DNA from: an uncultured Pseudomonadota bacterium | GTDB taxonomy: Bacteria; Myxococcota_A; UBA796; SXON01 | DNA length: 39,717 nt | Reading direction: 5' to 3' | Assembly: GCA_903844155.1 (NCBI GenBank) | Contig: CAIMSU010000028.1 | Coordinates: 1-39,717, forward strand | Shown here: positions 20,559 to 29,217 of the stretch, piece after piece | Position numbering within the stretch: position 1 is the stretch's first letter | Layout of the letters: each line of letters opens with the position of its first letter | The notes under the pieces: generated by a model | Told to the model about the DNA's origin: nothing | The model's input: the letters and a program-made list of their open reading frames with translations, nothing else | The model's database searches: none | Translations under genes and position numbers: made by a program

Positions 20559-21797
20559 CTACGTCCAATGGGTCAGGGGAGGGCGAAGAACGGCCCAGGT
20601 AGCGACGGCAACGACATAGAGCAGCGCGGCGGCGGGCAGACCGACCGAGACCCACACCGGGAACGACTGGTCGAATCGCGCGCTTCCACCGAGCGCGAGC
20701 GCGCCGAGCAGGATCCCGGGCAGGGCGACGCGGTGGCGGTCGGGCAGCCCGGCGAGCTGCGTGGAGGCGCAGAGACAGGAGGCGGCCGCCAGCAGGGCCA
20801 GAGGGTTGAAGGTTGGGCCGTCGGGGGCGAATGGGGCGCTGAGCAGCCATCCCAGCGCTGCGATCAGCAGGGTGCGGGCCAGCGCAGCGAGGAGCACGGT
20901 GGCGACGACGCGTTTGCGAGAGATCGGCAACCACGCCAATGGCTCCAGGCTCGATGGACGCGGGCCCCCACGCCAGCTCGGAGGCAAGACGGGCACCAAC
21001 GCCGCGATTCCGGCAGCGCTCCCGCCACCGATCACGGCGGCCTGGGCGATCGGGCATCCAACGAGCCAGGGCCCGACTGTCAGCGCGGCCCCCAAACCGG
21101 CGCTCATCAGGAATGTCTGGGCGTAGTACCTGCCGAGGACGTGCCGGGCAGGCCCCCCCGCCGGTGGGGCGCGGGGCATCGTGCGCGGGTCGGACGTCGT
21201 GCGCTGAAGGGCCAGCGGGAGCGCTGCGGCGCACCACACGAGCGCTGCGAGCACGGAACGATCCCCGGAGACGAGGGGGACGGCGACGAGGCCGGCGAGG
21301 CCGATCCCGCCTGGCCAGGTCACTGTGAGCGCCCGACTCGCGCCGATCGCGAGAAATGGTGCCCATACCAGGCAAAGCGGCACCAGCAGGGGCGCCAGAG
21401 CACGGGGTTCGAACTGCACCGCCGGCGGCCAGACCCACCCCGGCGCCGCCGCAGATCCCCAGGCCAACGCCGCCGTCACCCCGACGGTGGCGCAGAGCAG
21501 CATGACCTCGCCGACGAGGACGACCGACAACAGCCGCGCCTTTGCGGACACCGGGAGGGTCGGCATTGGCGGCGTAGAGTTTGCGCCGGCCCCTCGCGGC
21601 GAGACCGGTCCGCGCAGTCGGAGCCCCAGCACGATCACGGTCATGAGCTGAAACCCCAGCAGAAGGCCGTGAATGGGGCCCTCGTCCGTCCGCGCCAGAC
21701 AGGTGGCAAGCGGGAGGGCGATGATGGCGATCAGCTCCCAGAAGCTCCAGATCCCATTCGGGACGGCGAGGCGAGCGGTGGTGCGGAGCATGATCAT
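20559..21797 (-). CDS. ABC transporter permease-like membrane protein
   Basis: A 412-residue multi-pass membrane protein with roughly ten hydrophobic helices (for example IIALPLATCLA, LLSVVLVGEVMLLCATVGV, ALARTLLIAALGWLL, AALLYVVAVATWAVL). It has no recognised substrate motif. It is the last gene of a three-gene operon with an ABC ATPase and a YtrA-type regulator, so it is most likely the membrane subunit of an exporter for a peptide, antibiotic or cell-wall stressor. ATG 21797 forms an ATGA overlap with the GntR stop, and GGAG lies 5 nt upstream within the GntR gene, indicating coupled translation. Assignment as permease rests on context and hydropathy. Confidence 0.8.
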   Translation of the reverse strand: MIMLRTTARLAVPNGIWSFWELIAIIALPLATCLARTDEGPIHGLLLGFQLMTVIVLGLRLRGPVSPRGAGANSTPPMPTLPVSAKARLLSVVLVGEVMLLCATVGVTAALAWGSAAAPGWVWPPAVQFEPRALAPLLVPLCLVWAPFLAIGASRALTVTWPGGIGLAGLVAVPLVSGDRSVLAALVWCAAALPLALQRTTSDPRTMPRAPPAGGPARHVLGRYYAQTFLMSAGLGAALTVGPWLVGCPIAQAAVIGGGSAAGIAALVPVLPPSWRGGPRPSSLEPLAWLPISRKRVVATVLLAALARTLLIAALGWLLSAPFAPDGPTFNPLALLAAASCLCASTQLAGLPDRHRVALPGILLGALALGGSARFDQSFPVWVSVGLPAAALLYVVAVATWAVLRPPLTHWT

Positions 21798-22162
21798 GGT
21801 GTCTCCAGGAGGCTGAGCGTGAGTGCGCGGAGATCCTCCGCGGAGAGGCCGCGCGACCGGGCGAGGCGCAGCGCGTTCAGCACGGGCCGCCGGAATTCCG
21901 CGATGGCCTGCGCCTTTGCGGCCGCGGCCGCTCCCATCGCGACGAACGTCCCGCGCCCCTGCTGCGAGTAGACCATCCCGCTCTCCTCCAGCGCGTCGTA
22001 CGCCTGCTTCACCGTGATGACCGACACCAGCAGGTCGGCGGCGAGCTGGCGCGCGGAGGGCAGCAGGCTCCCCGGAGCGAGCTGTCCGAGCCGGATTTTC
22101 TCGGCGAGGTCCGCCTCGATCTGCCGGTAGAAGGGGATCCCGTTTGCGGGGTTGAGGATCAT
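21794..22162 (-). CDS. GntR family (YtrA subfamily) transcriptional regulator
   Basis: A 122-residue repressor. Residues 10-75 form the winged helix-turn-helix of GntR proteins (YRQIEADLAEKI, then LPSARQLAADLLVSVITVKQAYDALE, then the wing GMVYSQQGRGTFV). The effector domain is only a short C-terminal helical pair, as in the YtrA subfamily, which controls neighbouring ABC transporter genes in response to cell-envelope antibiotics. It sits between the ATPase and the permease, overlapping each by 4 nt (ATGA). The likely target is its own operon promoter, where an inverted repeat spans the -35/-10 region at 22906-22933. The ligand is unknown. Confidence 0.92.
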   Translation of the reverse strand: MILNPANGIPFYRQIEADLAEKIRLGQLAPGSLLPSARQLAADLLVSVITVKQAYDALEESGMVYSQQGRGTFVAMGAAAAAKAQAIAEFRRPVLNALRLARSRGLSAEDLRALTLSLLETP

Positions 22163-22866
22163 CGGGCGAGGTCCCGCGCGCCCGCGAGCCGCTCTTCGAG
22201 GTTCGGCGCCGATCCCGCGACGTGCGCCGCCGTCCCGTCCGCCGTGATTCGTCCGCTTTCGATCAGAAGGATCCGGTCCGCGATGCGCTCCACATCGTCC
22301 ACCTGGTGCGAGGAGACCAGGACGGTCCGGGTGCCGTCGCGCACCACCCCGAGGATCAGCTCCAGGAGCGCTCGCCGTGAGGGCACGTCGAGCCCGGTGG
22401 CCGGCTCGTCGAGGAGCAGCAGGTCGGGCTTGAATGCCAGCGTCAACAACAGCCGAAGGCGCGTGTGCTCGCCCTTTGAGAGCGTCGAGACGTGTCGGGT
22501 CGGGTCAAGCTCCAGCCGGTCGGCCAGGCTGGCGACCAGCCCATCGTCCCACGTCGGGTAGAACCCTCGCAGAGTGGCGAGGAGCTGGTCGATCTGCAGC
22601 GCCCAGATCGGCATGTCGTCGCTCATCCAGCCCGTCCGAAGGCGTACCTTCTCGCCCTGCGTCCACGGGTCCAGCCCGAACACCCGGACCGTGCCACCGT
22701 CGGCCCGCCGTAGGCCAGCAAGCAGCTCCAGCAGTGTGCTCTTGCCGGCCCCGTTCCGGCCCACCAGCCCGATGACGGAGCCCTGCTCGACCACGAGGTG
22801 CGGGATGTCGAGCGAGAACTTCCCACGACGAAGCTGGAGGTTGTCGATGGCGAAGGGAGACGGCAT
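22159..22866 (-). CDS. ABC transporter ATP-binding protein
   Basis: A 235-residue ATPase subunit. Walker A is GRNGAGKS (36-43), the signature is LSKGE (129-133) instead of the usual LSGGQ, Walker B with catalytic Glu is LLLLDEP (149-155), and the H-loop His is 187 in SSHQ. The LSKGE variant is common in YtrB/BcrA-like exporters paired with GntR/YtrA repressors. ATG 22866 has GGAG 7 nt upstream and is the first gene of the operon, about 30 nt after the promoter. Its stop overlaps the GntR start. The substrate is probably a membrane-active or envelope-targeting compound, by family analogy only. Confidence 0.93.
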   Translation of the reverse strand: MPSPFAIDNLQLRRGKFSLDIPHLVVEQGSVIGLVGRNGAGKSTLLELLAGLRRADGGTVRVFGLDPWTQGEKVRLRTGWMSDDMPIWALQIDQLLATLRGFYPTWDDGLVASLADRLELDPTRHVSTLSKGEHTRLRLLLTLAFKPDLLLLDEPATGLDVPSRRALLELILGVVRDGTRTVLVSSHQVDDVERIADRILLIESGRITADGTAAHVAGSAPNLEERLAGARDLAR

Positions 22867-22901
22867 GGGGGAACTCCGGGGGAGCGTTGCGGGACGAAGT
22901 C

Positions 22902-22930
22902 ATCATACTCGACTATATCAACTGGTGCAA
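22902..22930 (-). promoter_or_regulatory. Promoter of the ABC-GntR-permease operon
   Basis: Read on the minus strand: -35 TTGCAC (22925-22930), 17-nt spacer, -10 TATGAT (22902-22907, 5 of 6 to consensus). The region is strikingly AT-rich for this DNA. The expected transcription start is near 22895, about 29 nt before the ATG. A 28-nt interrupted inverted repeat (TACTTG...CGAGTA, one mismatch in six) covers 22906-22933, fitting a GntR operator that blocks the promoter. Confidence 0.6.
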
Positions 22931-22987
22931 GTAGCAACGTCAAGGCGCCGCGCAGGGGCCGTCAGGCGGACAGGGGCGGCCTCGGGG

Positions 22988-22993
22988 TATGCT
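22988..22993 (+). promoter_or_regulatory. -10-like element before the CXXCH protein gene
   Basis: GGG-TATGCT ends 6 nt before GTG 23000, with no Shine-Dalgarno between. It has the same spacing as other leaderless-type promoters in this window. It lies back-to-back with the ABC operon promoter in a 133-nt gap. Confidence 0.35.
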
Positions 22994-22999
22994 TCCGCC

Positions 23000-24634
23000 G
23001 TGCCCCGCGATGCCGCCACCGTGCTCCGCCGATCTTTCTGCGTTGCGATGCTCGCCGGGTGCGCGAAGGCGCCCTCCGTGGACCCCAACGTGGACGCGCT
23101 CATCCGGGCCTCGATGGCGCTCCGGGGCATCCGACCGAGCGTTGCCGAGCTCGAGTCCGTGCACGCCACCCCGGACGCCGCTCCCGCCATCATCGCAACC
23201 TGGGCAAGCGGCGACGATTTCGGGTCGATGATCCGGGATCTACACTCGACGGACTACCTCGAGCGCTCCGAGGAGCATGAGCTTCCGGCCGCGGGCGTGC
23301 TCGCGAGCGTGGACCCGATCGCGATCAACCGGAGCGTGATGGAGGAGCCGCTGAAGCTGATCGAATGGGTGGTGCGAACGGGCCAGCCCTACAGCGCCAT
23401 CCTGACTACTGGCCAGATGCTCGCGGACCCGACGGTTGCGACGGTGTGGGGGCTGGACGTGCCTGCCGGGGCGAGTCATCCGCTCGATGACGACTGGGCG
23501 CTCACGACCTGGGGTGATGGGCGACCGGCAGCCGGCGTGCTTGTGAGCTCGGCGCTGTGGTTCCGGCACGCGTCCAACGGGCAGAACTACAACCGAAACC
23601 GGGCGAATGCGCTGGCGTCCGCGTTGGTCTGCAACGATTTTCTGGAGGCGGATGTGCCGCTCGACACGGTCGCCTTCACGGACGGGCGCGCCGTGGCCGA
23701 TGCCGTGCGCGAAAACCCGGCTTGCACGGCGTGTCATGCCGACCTCGACCCCATCGGCGCGGCGCTGTTCGCGTTCGTGAACACGCCCCCTGCATCGTCG
23801 ATCCAGGCTGCCTGTGATTCGGCGGCTTCAGGCGCGGGCGCAGCGTTCGGAGGTCCGGGCGCCATCGGGGAGGCGCGGTACGGGTGTTATCCACTTGCTT
23901 CCTACGATTCACGACGAACCGGGGACTACGTCGCCGCGGGTGACCCGGCGCCGGCCTGGTTCGGCACGCCGGTCAGCGGCCTCGCGGACCTGGGGGCGAC
24001 GATCGCGGCCGACCCGCGGTTTCCGACCTGCACTGCGCGCCGCTTTCTTGGGTGGTTCACCCATCGCAGCTACCTGGAGATCACCGACGCGGACGTGGCT
24101 GACCTCGCCGCGGACTTCACCGCGCACGACGACGATGCGGCGCGTCTGGCCGTTCAAGCAGTTTGGACGCCGGCGTTCCAGAACGCCGGCCCCCTGGCCA
24201 TCCGACCTGAGGAGCTGTCACGGCTCGTCTTTGATCTCACCGGTTACCGCTGGCTCGACGGCGACGTGGACCTGCTGGGCTCGGACACCGAGGGCTGGCG
24301 CCTGCTCGCGGGCGGCAGCGACAACTACTACGTCACCACCGTGCCGGACGATGCCAACGCGACGAAGGCGTTGGTCATGGCGCGGGTGGCCGAACAGGCG
24401 GCGATGTTTGTGGTTGAGAGCGACCTCGCGGCGCCAGTGGCGTCGCGCAAGCTGCTCACCCGTCCGGACGACGTGGACGGTCAGATCGCCGACTTGTCCC
24501 TTCGGATCCTCGGGGAGTTCGACCCGGACGTGCCCACGGCGCGCGCGCTCTACACGGGCGCGGGTGGTGGCGCGCACGGCTGGGAGGTGCTCATCGCCGC
24601 GATGCTGCAGGACGCGAGGGTGGCATGGTACTGA
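23000..24634 (+). CDS. Secreted lipoprotein with CXXCH motif (DUF1588/DUF1592-like)
   Basis: A 544-residue exported protein. The signal ends in an LAGC lipobox. The centre resembles the DUF1592/DUF1588 class of secreted proteins: RNRANALASALVCNDFLE followed by CTACHADLDPIGAALFAF, in which CTACH is a c-type haem attachment motif. Only one CXXCH is seen, so it may be a mono-haem protein or a non-haem relative. GTG 23000 is preferred; GTG 23021 is an alternative that starts just before the hydrophobic core. It overlaps the downstream DUF1501 gene by 10 nt, matching known pairs of such families in Planctomycetes and Myxococcota. Redox or polysaccharide-related roles have been proposed for relatives; the function is not settled. 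Confidence 0.75.
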   Translation: MPRDAATVLRRSFCVAMLAGCAKAPSVDPNVDALIRASMALRGIRPSVAELESVHATPDAAPAIIATWASGDDFGSMIRDLHSTDYLERSEEHELPAAGVLASVDPIAINRSVMEEPLKLIEWVVRTGQPYSAILTTGQMLADPTVATVWGLDVPAGASHPLDDDWALTTWGDGRPAAGVLVSSALWFRHASNGQNYNRNRANALASALVCNDFLEADVPLDTVAFTDGRAVADAVRENPACTACHADLDPIGAALFAFVNTPPASSIQAACDSAASGAGAAFGGPGAIGEARYGCYPLASYDSRRTGDYVAAGDPAPAWFGTPVSGLADLGATIAADPRFPTCTARRFLGWFTHRSYLEITDADVADLAADFTAHDDDAARLAVQAVWTPAFQNAGPLAIRPEELSRLVFDLTGYRWLDGDVDLLGSDTEGWRLLAGGSDNYYVTTVPDDANATKALVMARVAEQAAMFVVESDLAAPVASRKLLTRPDDVDGQIADLSLRILGEFDPDVPTARALYTGAGGGAHGWEVLIAAMLQDARVAWY

Positions 24635-25788
24635 AACGTCGGTCCTTCCTGCAGCTGGGACTGGCTGGCGCCGCGCTCGTGGGCCTTCCGCGATGTGGGC
24701 GGGGGGCCGGGAACCTCGTGCTCGTCGGCGCGCGCGGCGGCTGGGACCCTACTTTTGCGCTGGACCCGAAGGACCCCGCGGACGCCGATGGCCCCTCGCT
24801 CTACGCCAGCGGCGCGGCCGACGATCGGGACACCGTCGAGACCTTCTCGGGTATCCCGGTCGTCTGCAACCCCGTCCGGCGCCCGGCGGTCGCGGACTTT
24901 TTTGGCGCCTTCGCCGACCGCTGCGTCGTCGTCAACGGGATCGAGGTCGGCAGCATCGCACATGTGGAGTGTGTACGCCGGATGTGGACGGGTGGAGATG
25001 GGAGCGCGGCGTCGGACTCGCCGGACATCGCCGCGCTGGCGGGCGGACCGCTTCACCCCGGCGCCGTCGTCGGCTGCCTCGACCTCGGCCCTGGCGTGCT
25101 GTCCGGCTCGCTCGCCAGCACGGTCGTCCGGATCGGCCGGACCGGCCAGATCGCCAACCTGCTCGTGCCGACGCAGGGGTTCGCTGGCGACGAGGACGCC
25201 ATCGCCCGCTGGCGTGCGCGTCGGGCGGGGAACTCCCGGCTTCACACCTTGACCATCCCCGACTCGGACGCGGACGCCGCAACGCGGGCAGCCGGCCTCC
25301 CACTGGCGCTGGAGGGCCTCGCCCTGGACCCCACGGACCCGGTCGCCACCGCGGTCGCCGCGCTCTCGACGGGAACCTGCGGGTCGGTGTACGTCGACAC
25401 GCAGCAGCACTGGGACTCGCACACGGACAACAGCGTGCAGGATACCTGTTGGGAGGCGCTTTTTGTGCTGCTCACCTCGCTCGGGCAGGGGCTGCAGCGG
25501 CGCGGCTTGCTCGACAGCACGCTCGTTCTCGTCATTTCGGAGATGGGTCGCCCGCCGGCGAGGAATTCGGCGGGTGGGAAGGACCATTGGCCCGCAACGA
25601 GCGCGCTGCTGTTCGGGGGCGGGATCCGGGGTGCGCGGGTGCTTGGCGGAACCGATGCGAGCCTCGCCCCCCTCGACACCGGGGATGGCCCGATCACCCC
25701 GGCGAGCCTGCTCGCAGGCGTGCTTGACCATCTCGGCGGGGACGCCGCGACTGCGTTCGTCGGCACGTCGCCGCTCGGCCTCGACTGA
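24625..25788 (+). CDS. Tat-exported DUF1501-like protein
   Basis: A 387-residue protein with an N-terminal twin-arginine signal (KRRSFLQLGLAGAALVGL). The body is DUF1501-like, a branch of the alkaline phosphatase/sulfatase superfamily: NLVLVGARGGWDPTF near the start of the mature domain, HWDSHTDN in the middle, a VLVISEMGRPP segment and GGKDHWPATSALLFGGGI near the end are the usual family landmarks. It partners with the preceding CXXCH lipoprotein; ATG 24625 lies inside that gene, giving a 10-nt overlap and likely coupling. The function of the family is unknown; metal-dependent hydrolysis is plausible from the fold. It ends 3 nt before the convergent cyclase stop. Confidence 0.85.
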   Translation: MVLKRRSFLQLGLAGAALVGLPRCGRGAGNLVLVGARGGWDPTFALDPKDPADADGPSLYASGAADDRDTVETFSGIPVVCNPVRRPAVADFFGAFADRCVVVNGIEVGSIAHVECVRRMWTGGDGSAASDSPDIAALAGGPLHPGAVVGCLDLGPGVLSGSLASTVVRIGRTGQIANLLVPTQGFAGDEDAIARWRARRAGNSRLHTLTIPDSDADAATRAAGLPLALEGLALDPTDPVATAVAALSTGTCGSVYVDTQQHWDSHTDNSVQDTCWEALFVLLTSLGQGLQRRGLLDSTLVLVISEMGRPPARNSAGGKDHWPATSALLFGGGIRGARVLGGTDASLAPLDTGDGPITPASLLAGVLDHLGGDAATAFVGTSPLGLD

Positions 25789-25791
25789 GCG

Positions 25792-27783
25792 CTACTTGCT
25801 GGTGAGGGTGTGCGCGCCGTCCCAGGTTGGCGGCGGTGGATCCAGCAGGAAGGCACGCGAGCGCTCGATCATCGTCGTCGACGGGCCGTCGCCAGGCTGG
25901 GCATGGAGCGCCTCGGCAAAATATGCGATGGCGGCCGGAAAATCCCCTGCGCGATGCGCTGCGAGCCCGCGCGTGTACGCGGCCACGCACGTCCGGAGCG
26001 CCGGGGCTACGGCGCCCTTCTCGGCGAGCACCTCGTAGATCCCGACGGCGAGCGTCTTTCCCTTCACCCGCACCCGGTCCAGCTCGCGCGACTCGACTAC
26101 GTCGCCGGCGGCCAGAATGGTCGATTCGGCCACGATGATCCGGGTCCCGTACTCCTTGTTCACGCCCTCGAGCCGCGACGCGAGGTTCACGGCATCGCCG
26201 ATCACGGTGTAGTCCTGCCCCTCCTCGCCGCCGATGTTCCCGACGATCATCTCGCCGGTGTTGACGCCGATCCGCACGGACAGCACGTCCTTGCCCCAGC
26301 GCGCGCTGAGTACGCGCAGCGCTTCGAGGTGGTCGAGCGCGGCGAGGCAGGCGCCCGCTGCGTGGTCTGCGCGAGGAACGGGGGCGCCGAAGAACGCCAT
26401 CACGGCGTCGCCGAGGTACTTGTCGATGGTTCCGCCGCGCGCGACAACCCGGCGGGAGACCTCGGTAAAATACTGGTTCAGCAGGCCGACGACCGCCTCC
26501 GGCTCCAGGGACTCGGAGAGGGTTGTGAACCCGGCGAGGTCCGAGAACAGCACGGACAACTCCCGGCGTTGTCCGCCGAGCGCCTGCGCGTCTGGGTGAT
26601 TGAGCAGGTACTCGACGACCTCGGGGGCGAGGTACTTCTTGAAGGTCGCCCGGATTCGGAGGGACTCGCGGAGCCCCGCGGTCATGACGTTGAACTCGGC
26701 GAACAAACTTCCGATCTCGTCGCGCGAACGGACGACGAGCGTCGTATCGAGGTTGCCGGCGGCGACCCGACGGGCCGCGCCCTCCAGCTCCACGATCGGT
26801 CGCGTGAAGGACTCGGCCAGGAACGCCGCGAGTCCAACGGCGAGTCCGAGCGGCAGGAGCGCCGCGATCGCGAGCAGCAGCGGGACCTGGTTCAGCACCT
26901 CCAGCCCGACGTCGAGGTTTCGGGCGACAAGGACCGTTGCAATGGGGGTTTTGGCGTCGAGGCCCGTGAGCGGGAAGCGCTCCACCAGCCACGTCCCGCC
27001 CGCATCGCCGAGCTCGACGGGAGGCCCGTCGTCGGCCAGGGCGAGGCCGGCTTTGCGCACTGCGTCGGAGAGATCGCCGGCCACGACGCCGTCCGGGCCG
27101 ATGAGCGCGAGTTTTGTGCCGCGGTCCTCGAGCGCTACATCGCGGAGCAGGTCATCCGCGGTGATGCCCTGCACGAACGCGGATCCGGGAACGCCCGAAG
27201 GGGCGGTTGCGGCGGCAAAAACGACGAAGGCGCCGGACGCCGAAGCCGGCAACGGGGCCAGCGCGACGAGCGCCGGATCGTTCGCTCGCACGACCCCGGC
27301 TCCTCGAAAACCGCCGCCTGAATCGTACGCCTGAGCGACGGGCTTGAGCGGCATCGCGTCGCTGCCCCACGCAGCCTTGGACGTGCTCGCGTAGATGACG
27401 CGGCCCTTGTAGTCGGTGAGCGCGAAGAAGCTGCCGGAGCGCGTGCCGGTCCAGTCCCACTGCGCGTCGGCGAGGTCGTCATGCAGCGCCTTGCGACTCG
27501 CGAGGTCGTCCTCGGGACTCGCAAAACCGAAGTCGGACTTGTCCTTGTACTTGGTGACCTTGCGGACCACGTCCTGCACGTTGGAGAACGTGCTGGTGTC
27601 CTCGAACGCCTGATAGCGGAGCCGCAGCGAGGTGGCGAGCTGCGCCCGCGCCGTGAGGAAGGCCTGATTGGCGTCGGCCATCGCCCGGTTTCGCACGATC
27701 GCGACCGAGACCATGGACGTGAGCACGATGGCGACGAGCGCGAACGCGACGAAGAAGAGCGTGAGACGGCCGCGGATGGACAC
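25792..27783 (-). CDS. Membrane class III adenylate cyclase with periplasmic sensor and HAMP
   Basis: A 663-residue signalling enzyme making cyclic AMP. TM1 spans about 7-30, an extracytoplasmic sensor about 31-295 (helix then PAS/Cache-like strands, FFALTDYKGRVIYAS), TM2 about 297-323, HAMP about 324-375, and the catalytic domain about 405-590. Metal-binding Asp415 (FSDLAGFT) and Asp459 (YLGDAVMAFF) are present, adenine-specifying Lys455 and Asp530 (TVIGDAVN) favour ATP over GTP, and transition-state Asn533/Arg537 are in place. A TPR-like tail ends the protein. It is the last gene of a five-gene operon that also encodes a cupredoxin-like protein and an outer-membrane barrel, which suggests the sensor reads an envelope signal connected with them. 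All catalytic residues are intact. Confidence 0.93.
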   Translation of the reverse strand: MSIRGRLTLFFVAFALVAIVLTSMVSVAIVRNRAMADANQAFLTARAQLATSLRLRYQAFEDTSTFSNVQDVVRKVTKYKDKSDFGFASPEDDLASRKALHDDLADAQWDWTGTRSGSFFALTDYKGRVIYASTSKAAWGSDAMPLKPVAQAYDSGGGFRGAGVVRANDPALVALAPLPASASGAFVVFAAATAPSGVPGSAFVQGITADDLLRDVALEDRGTKLALIGPDGVVAGDLSDAVRKAGLALADDGPPVELGDAGGTWLVERFPLTGLDAKTPIATVLVARNLDVGLEVLNQVPLLLAIAALLPLGLAVGLAAFLAESFTRPIVELEGAARRVAAGNLDTTLVVRSRDEIGSLFAEFNVMTAGLRESLRIRATFKKYLAPEVVEYLLNHPDAQALGGQRRELSVLFSDLAGFTTLSESLEPEAVVGLLNQYFTEVSRRVVARGGTIDKYLGDAVMAFFGAPVPRADHAAGACLAALDHLEALRVLSARWGKDVLSVRIGVNTGEMIVGNIGGEEGQDYTVIGDAVNLASRLEGVNKEYGTRIIVAESTILAAGDVVESRELDRVRVKGKTLAVGIYEVLAEKGAVAPALRTCVAAYTRGLAAHRAGDFPAAIAYFAEALHAQPGDGPSTTMIERSRAFLLDPPPPTWDGAHTLTSK

Positions 27784-27815
27784 GGGCGGGGCTTATCGCT
27801 TTTGCGGGGCGCCCC

Positions 27816-28496
27816 TCACGGCACGTAATGCCGCGTCGCATAATCCTGCCCGTCCCACGTCTTGTGGTCAAACGAAAACCGGGTTCGATCCAGGGATAGC
27901 GAGACGGTCGCCACGGCACCCGCGGTGACGGTGACCTTGGCGTGCGCCGGCACCACCGCGCTGCGGTCGTACGCGAACAGATCCCAGGTTCCCGGCGCGA
28001 TGTTGCTGAGGGTGAACGTGCCGTCCGCGTTGGTGTAGGCAAAGCTGGCGTTCGGCAGGACGAGGATGGTCGCCGCCATGTCCGGGTGGATGTCGCAGTA
28101 GATCTCGACGGGCCCGGGGGTGTCGAAGACGTGCGATGGCGGGTCACCGTGGCCGGCGCGGTATTGCCCGAGGTTGAAGCGCGGATCCAGCGAGAAGACG
28201 TTGTGGCTGGTGTCGTAGTCGAGGTTCGGGAAGTCGACGGTCTGGCCGACGACGACGGGGAGCAAGGGCGGGACGTACTTGTGATTCTGCTGGGATAGCG
28301 CCGCGTGTGCCTTGGGCGCCGGCGCGGAGAAGCCAACGAGGTAGGCGACGATTCCAGTCGCTGAGGCAGCGGGCTGGCCCTTTTCGGTGACAGAGACGCG
28401 CCCAGAGACGGCGCCCGTTGTTCCCGTCGCCATCGCGGGGGCGCAGCCGGGTGCGAGCAACAGCAGGAACAAGGCCCTCAAAACTCCACCCCCCAC
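27816..28496 (-). CDS. Cupredoxin-like secreted protein with carboxypeptidase-regulatory-like domain
   Basis: A 226-residue exported protein. A hydrophobic signal (VLRALFLLLLAPGCAPA) has a possible lipobox at APGC. A plastocyanin-like domain holds a full type-1 copper ligand set: His98 (TSHNVFS), Cys134, His137 and Met140 (YCDIHPDM). After it comes a carboxypeptidase-regulatory-like beta-sandwich (FAYTNADGTFTLSNIAPGTWDL). Probable role: periplasmic copper-binding electron carrier or copper buffer. GTG 28496 overlaps the preceding gene by 19 nt; a TTG at 28481 that overlaps the preceding stop (TTGA) is an equally good start and would only shorten the signal. It belongs to the five-gene operon and is 32 nt before the cyclase. 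Confidence 0.85.
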   Translation of the reverse strand: MGGGVLRALFLLLLAPGCAPAMATGTTGAVSGRVSVTEKGQPAASATGIVAYLVGFSAPAPKAHAALSQQNHKYVPPLLPVVVGQTVDFPNLDYDTSHNVFSLDPRFNLGQYRAGHGDPPSHVFDTPGPVEIYCDIHPDMAATILVLPNASFAYTNADGTFTLSNIAPGTWDLFAYDRSAVVPAHAKVTVTAGAVATVSLSLDRTRFSFDHKTWDGQDYATRHYVP

Positions 28497-29200
28497 GAGA
28501 GCCGGAGCACCACCGGGTCCGGGATCGTCGCGCCCAGACCCACGACCCCGCCGGCCGTGATCCAGAACGGGCCGGTGGTGTAGCTCACGTCCGGCCCGGC
28601 CGCGAGGTTCGGGCCGGAGAACGTCGGGATGAACGCGGCGTTTGCGTCCACTTCCCCGCCGAGGCGCAGCGCCCCCGTCACGTTGCCGGTCACCCCGATC
28701 CCGAGGTGGCCGGTGGATTCGCTCGCATCGCTCACGAAGTTCCCGCCGAGGTCGACCGCGGTGTGGACCTTCTTGGAAAGGTCAGTACCAACGGTCAAGT
28801 CCGCCTGGGCCTCCAGCGTCTGGCTCGAGTTCCCGCGCTCCACCGCGAGGCGGAGCATCGGGATGGGCCGCATCACTACCGGCGGCCCGGGCTTGGCCAT
28901 TCGCCAGCGAACCTCGGCGGCGTACCGGGTGAAGTTCGTCGTGCCGTCCGCGTGGGAGTAGCTGACCTCCAGCGGCAGTACCAGCTCGACCTGGTCGGAC
29001 AGGCCGAACGCGACACCCCACCACGACGCCGTCTCGTCGCCGGCACCGCCCGGGGTGCCGATCTTGTCCGTGATCTTGCTCTCCAGCTCCGCGCCGCGGG
29101 CGGGGAGCACCTCGTTGTCCAGCACCTGGTTGAACGGTTCGCGCCCCGCGAACGCGAGCGACGGGAAGAAGAGGGGGAGGGCGACGATGAAGCGCTTCAT
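28478..29200 (-). CDS. Outer-membrane beta-barrel-like protein
   Basis: A 240-residue exported protein. A classical cleavable signal (MKRFIVALPLFFPSLAFA) is followed by alternating hydrophobic strands with aromatic girdle residues (VELVLPLEVSYSH, FTRYAAEVRWRMA, PFWITAGGVVGLG) and the C-terminal aromatic residue expected for BAM-dependent barrels (LRLSWGVEF, ending in Phe). The length fits a small 8-10 strand barrel or a transporter-associated barrel-like protein. Its function is not recognised. It starts 17 nt after the upstream lipoprotein stop and overlaps the cupredoxin-like gene, so the three envelope proteins are probably made together. Confidence 0.8.
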   Translation of the reverse strand: MKRFIVALPLFFPSLAFAGREPFNQVLDNEVLPARGAELESKITDKIGTPGGAGDETASWWGVAFGLSDQVELVLPLEVSYSHADGTTNFTRYAAEVRWRMAKPGPPVVMRPIPMLRLAVERGNSSQTLEAQADLTVGTDLSKKVHTAVDLGGNFVSDASESTGHLGIGVTGNVTGALRLGGEVDANAAFIPTFSGPNLAAGPDVSYTTGPFWITAGGVVGLGATIPDPVVLRLSWGVEF

Positions 29201-29217
29201 GCGCGCATCATACAGGA

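Noticed and set aside
25810-27321. Plus-strand open frame opposite the adenylate cyclase
   Set aside because: It has no motifs and antisense composition; the cyclase on the other strand has all its catalytic residues.
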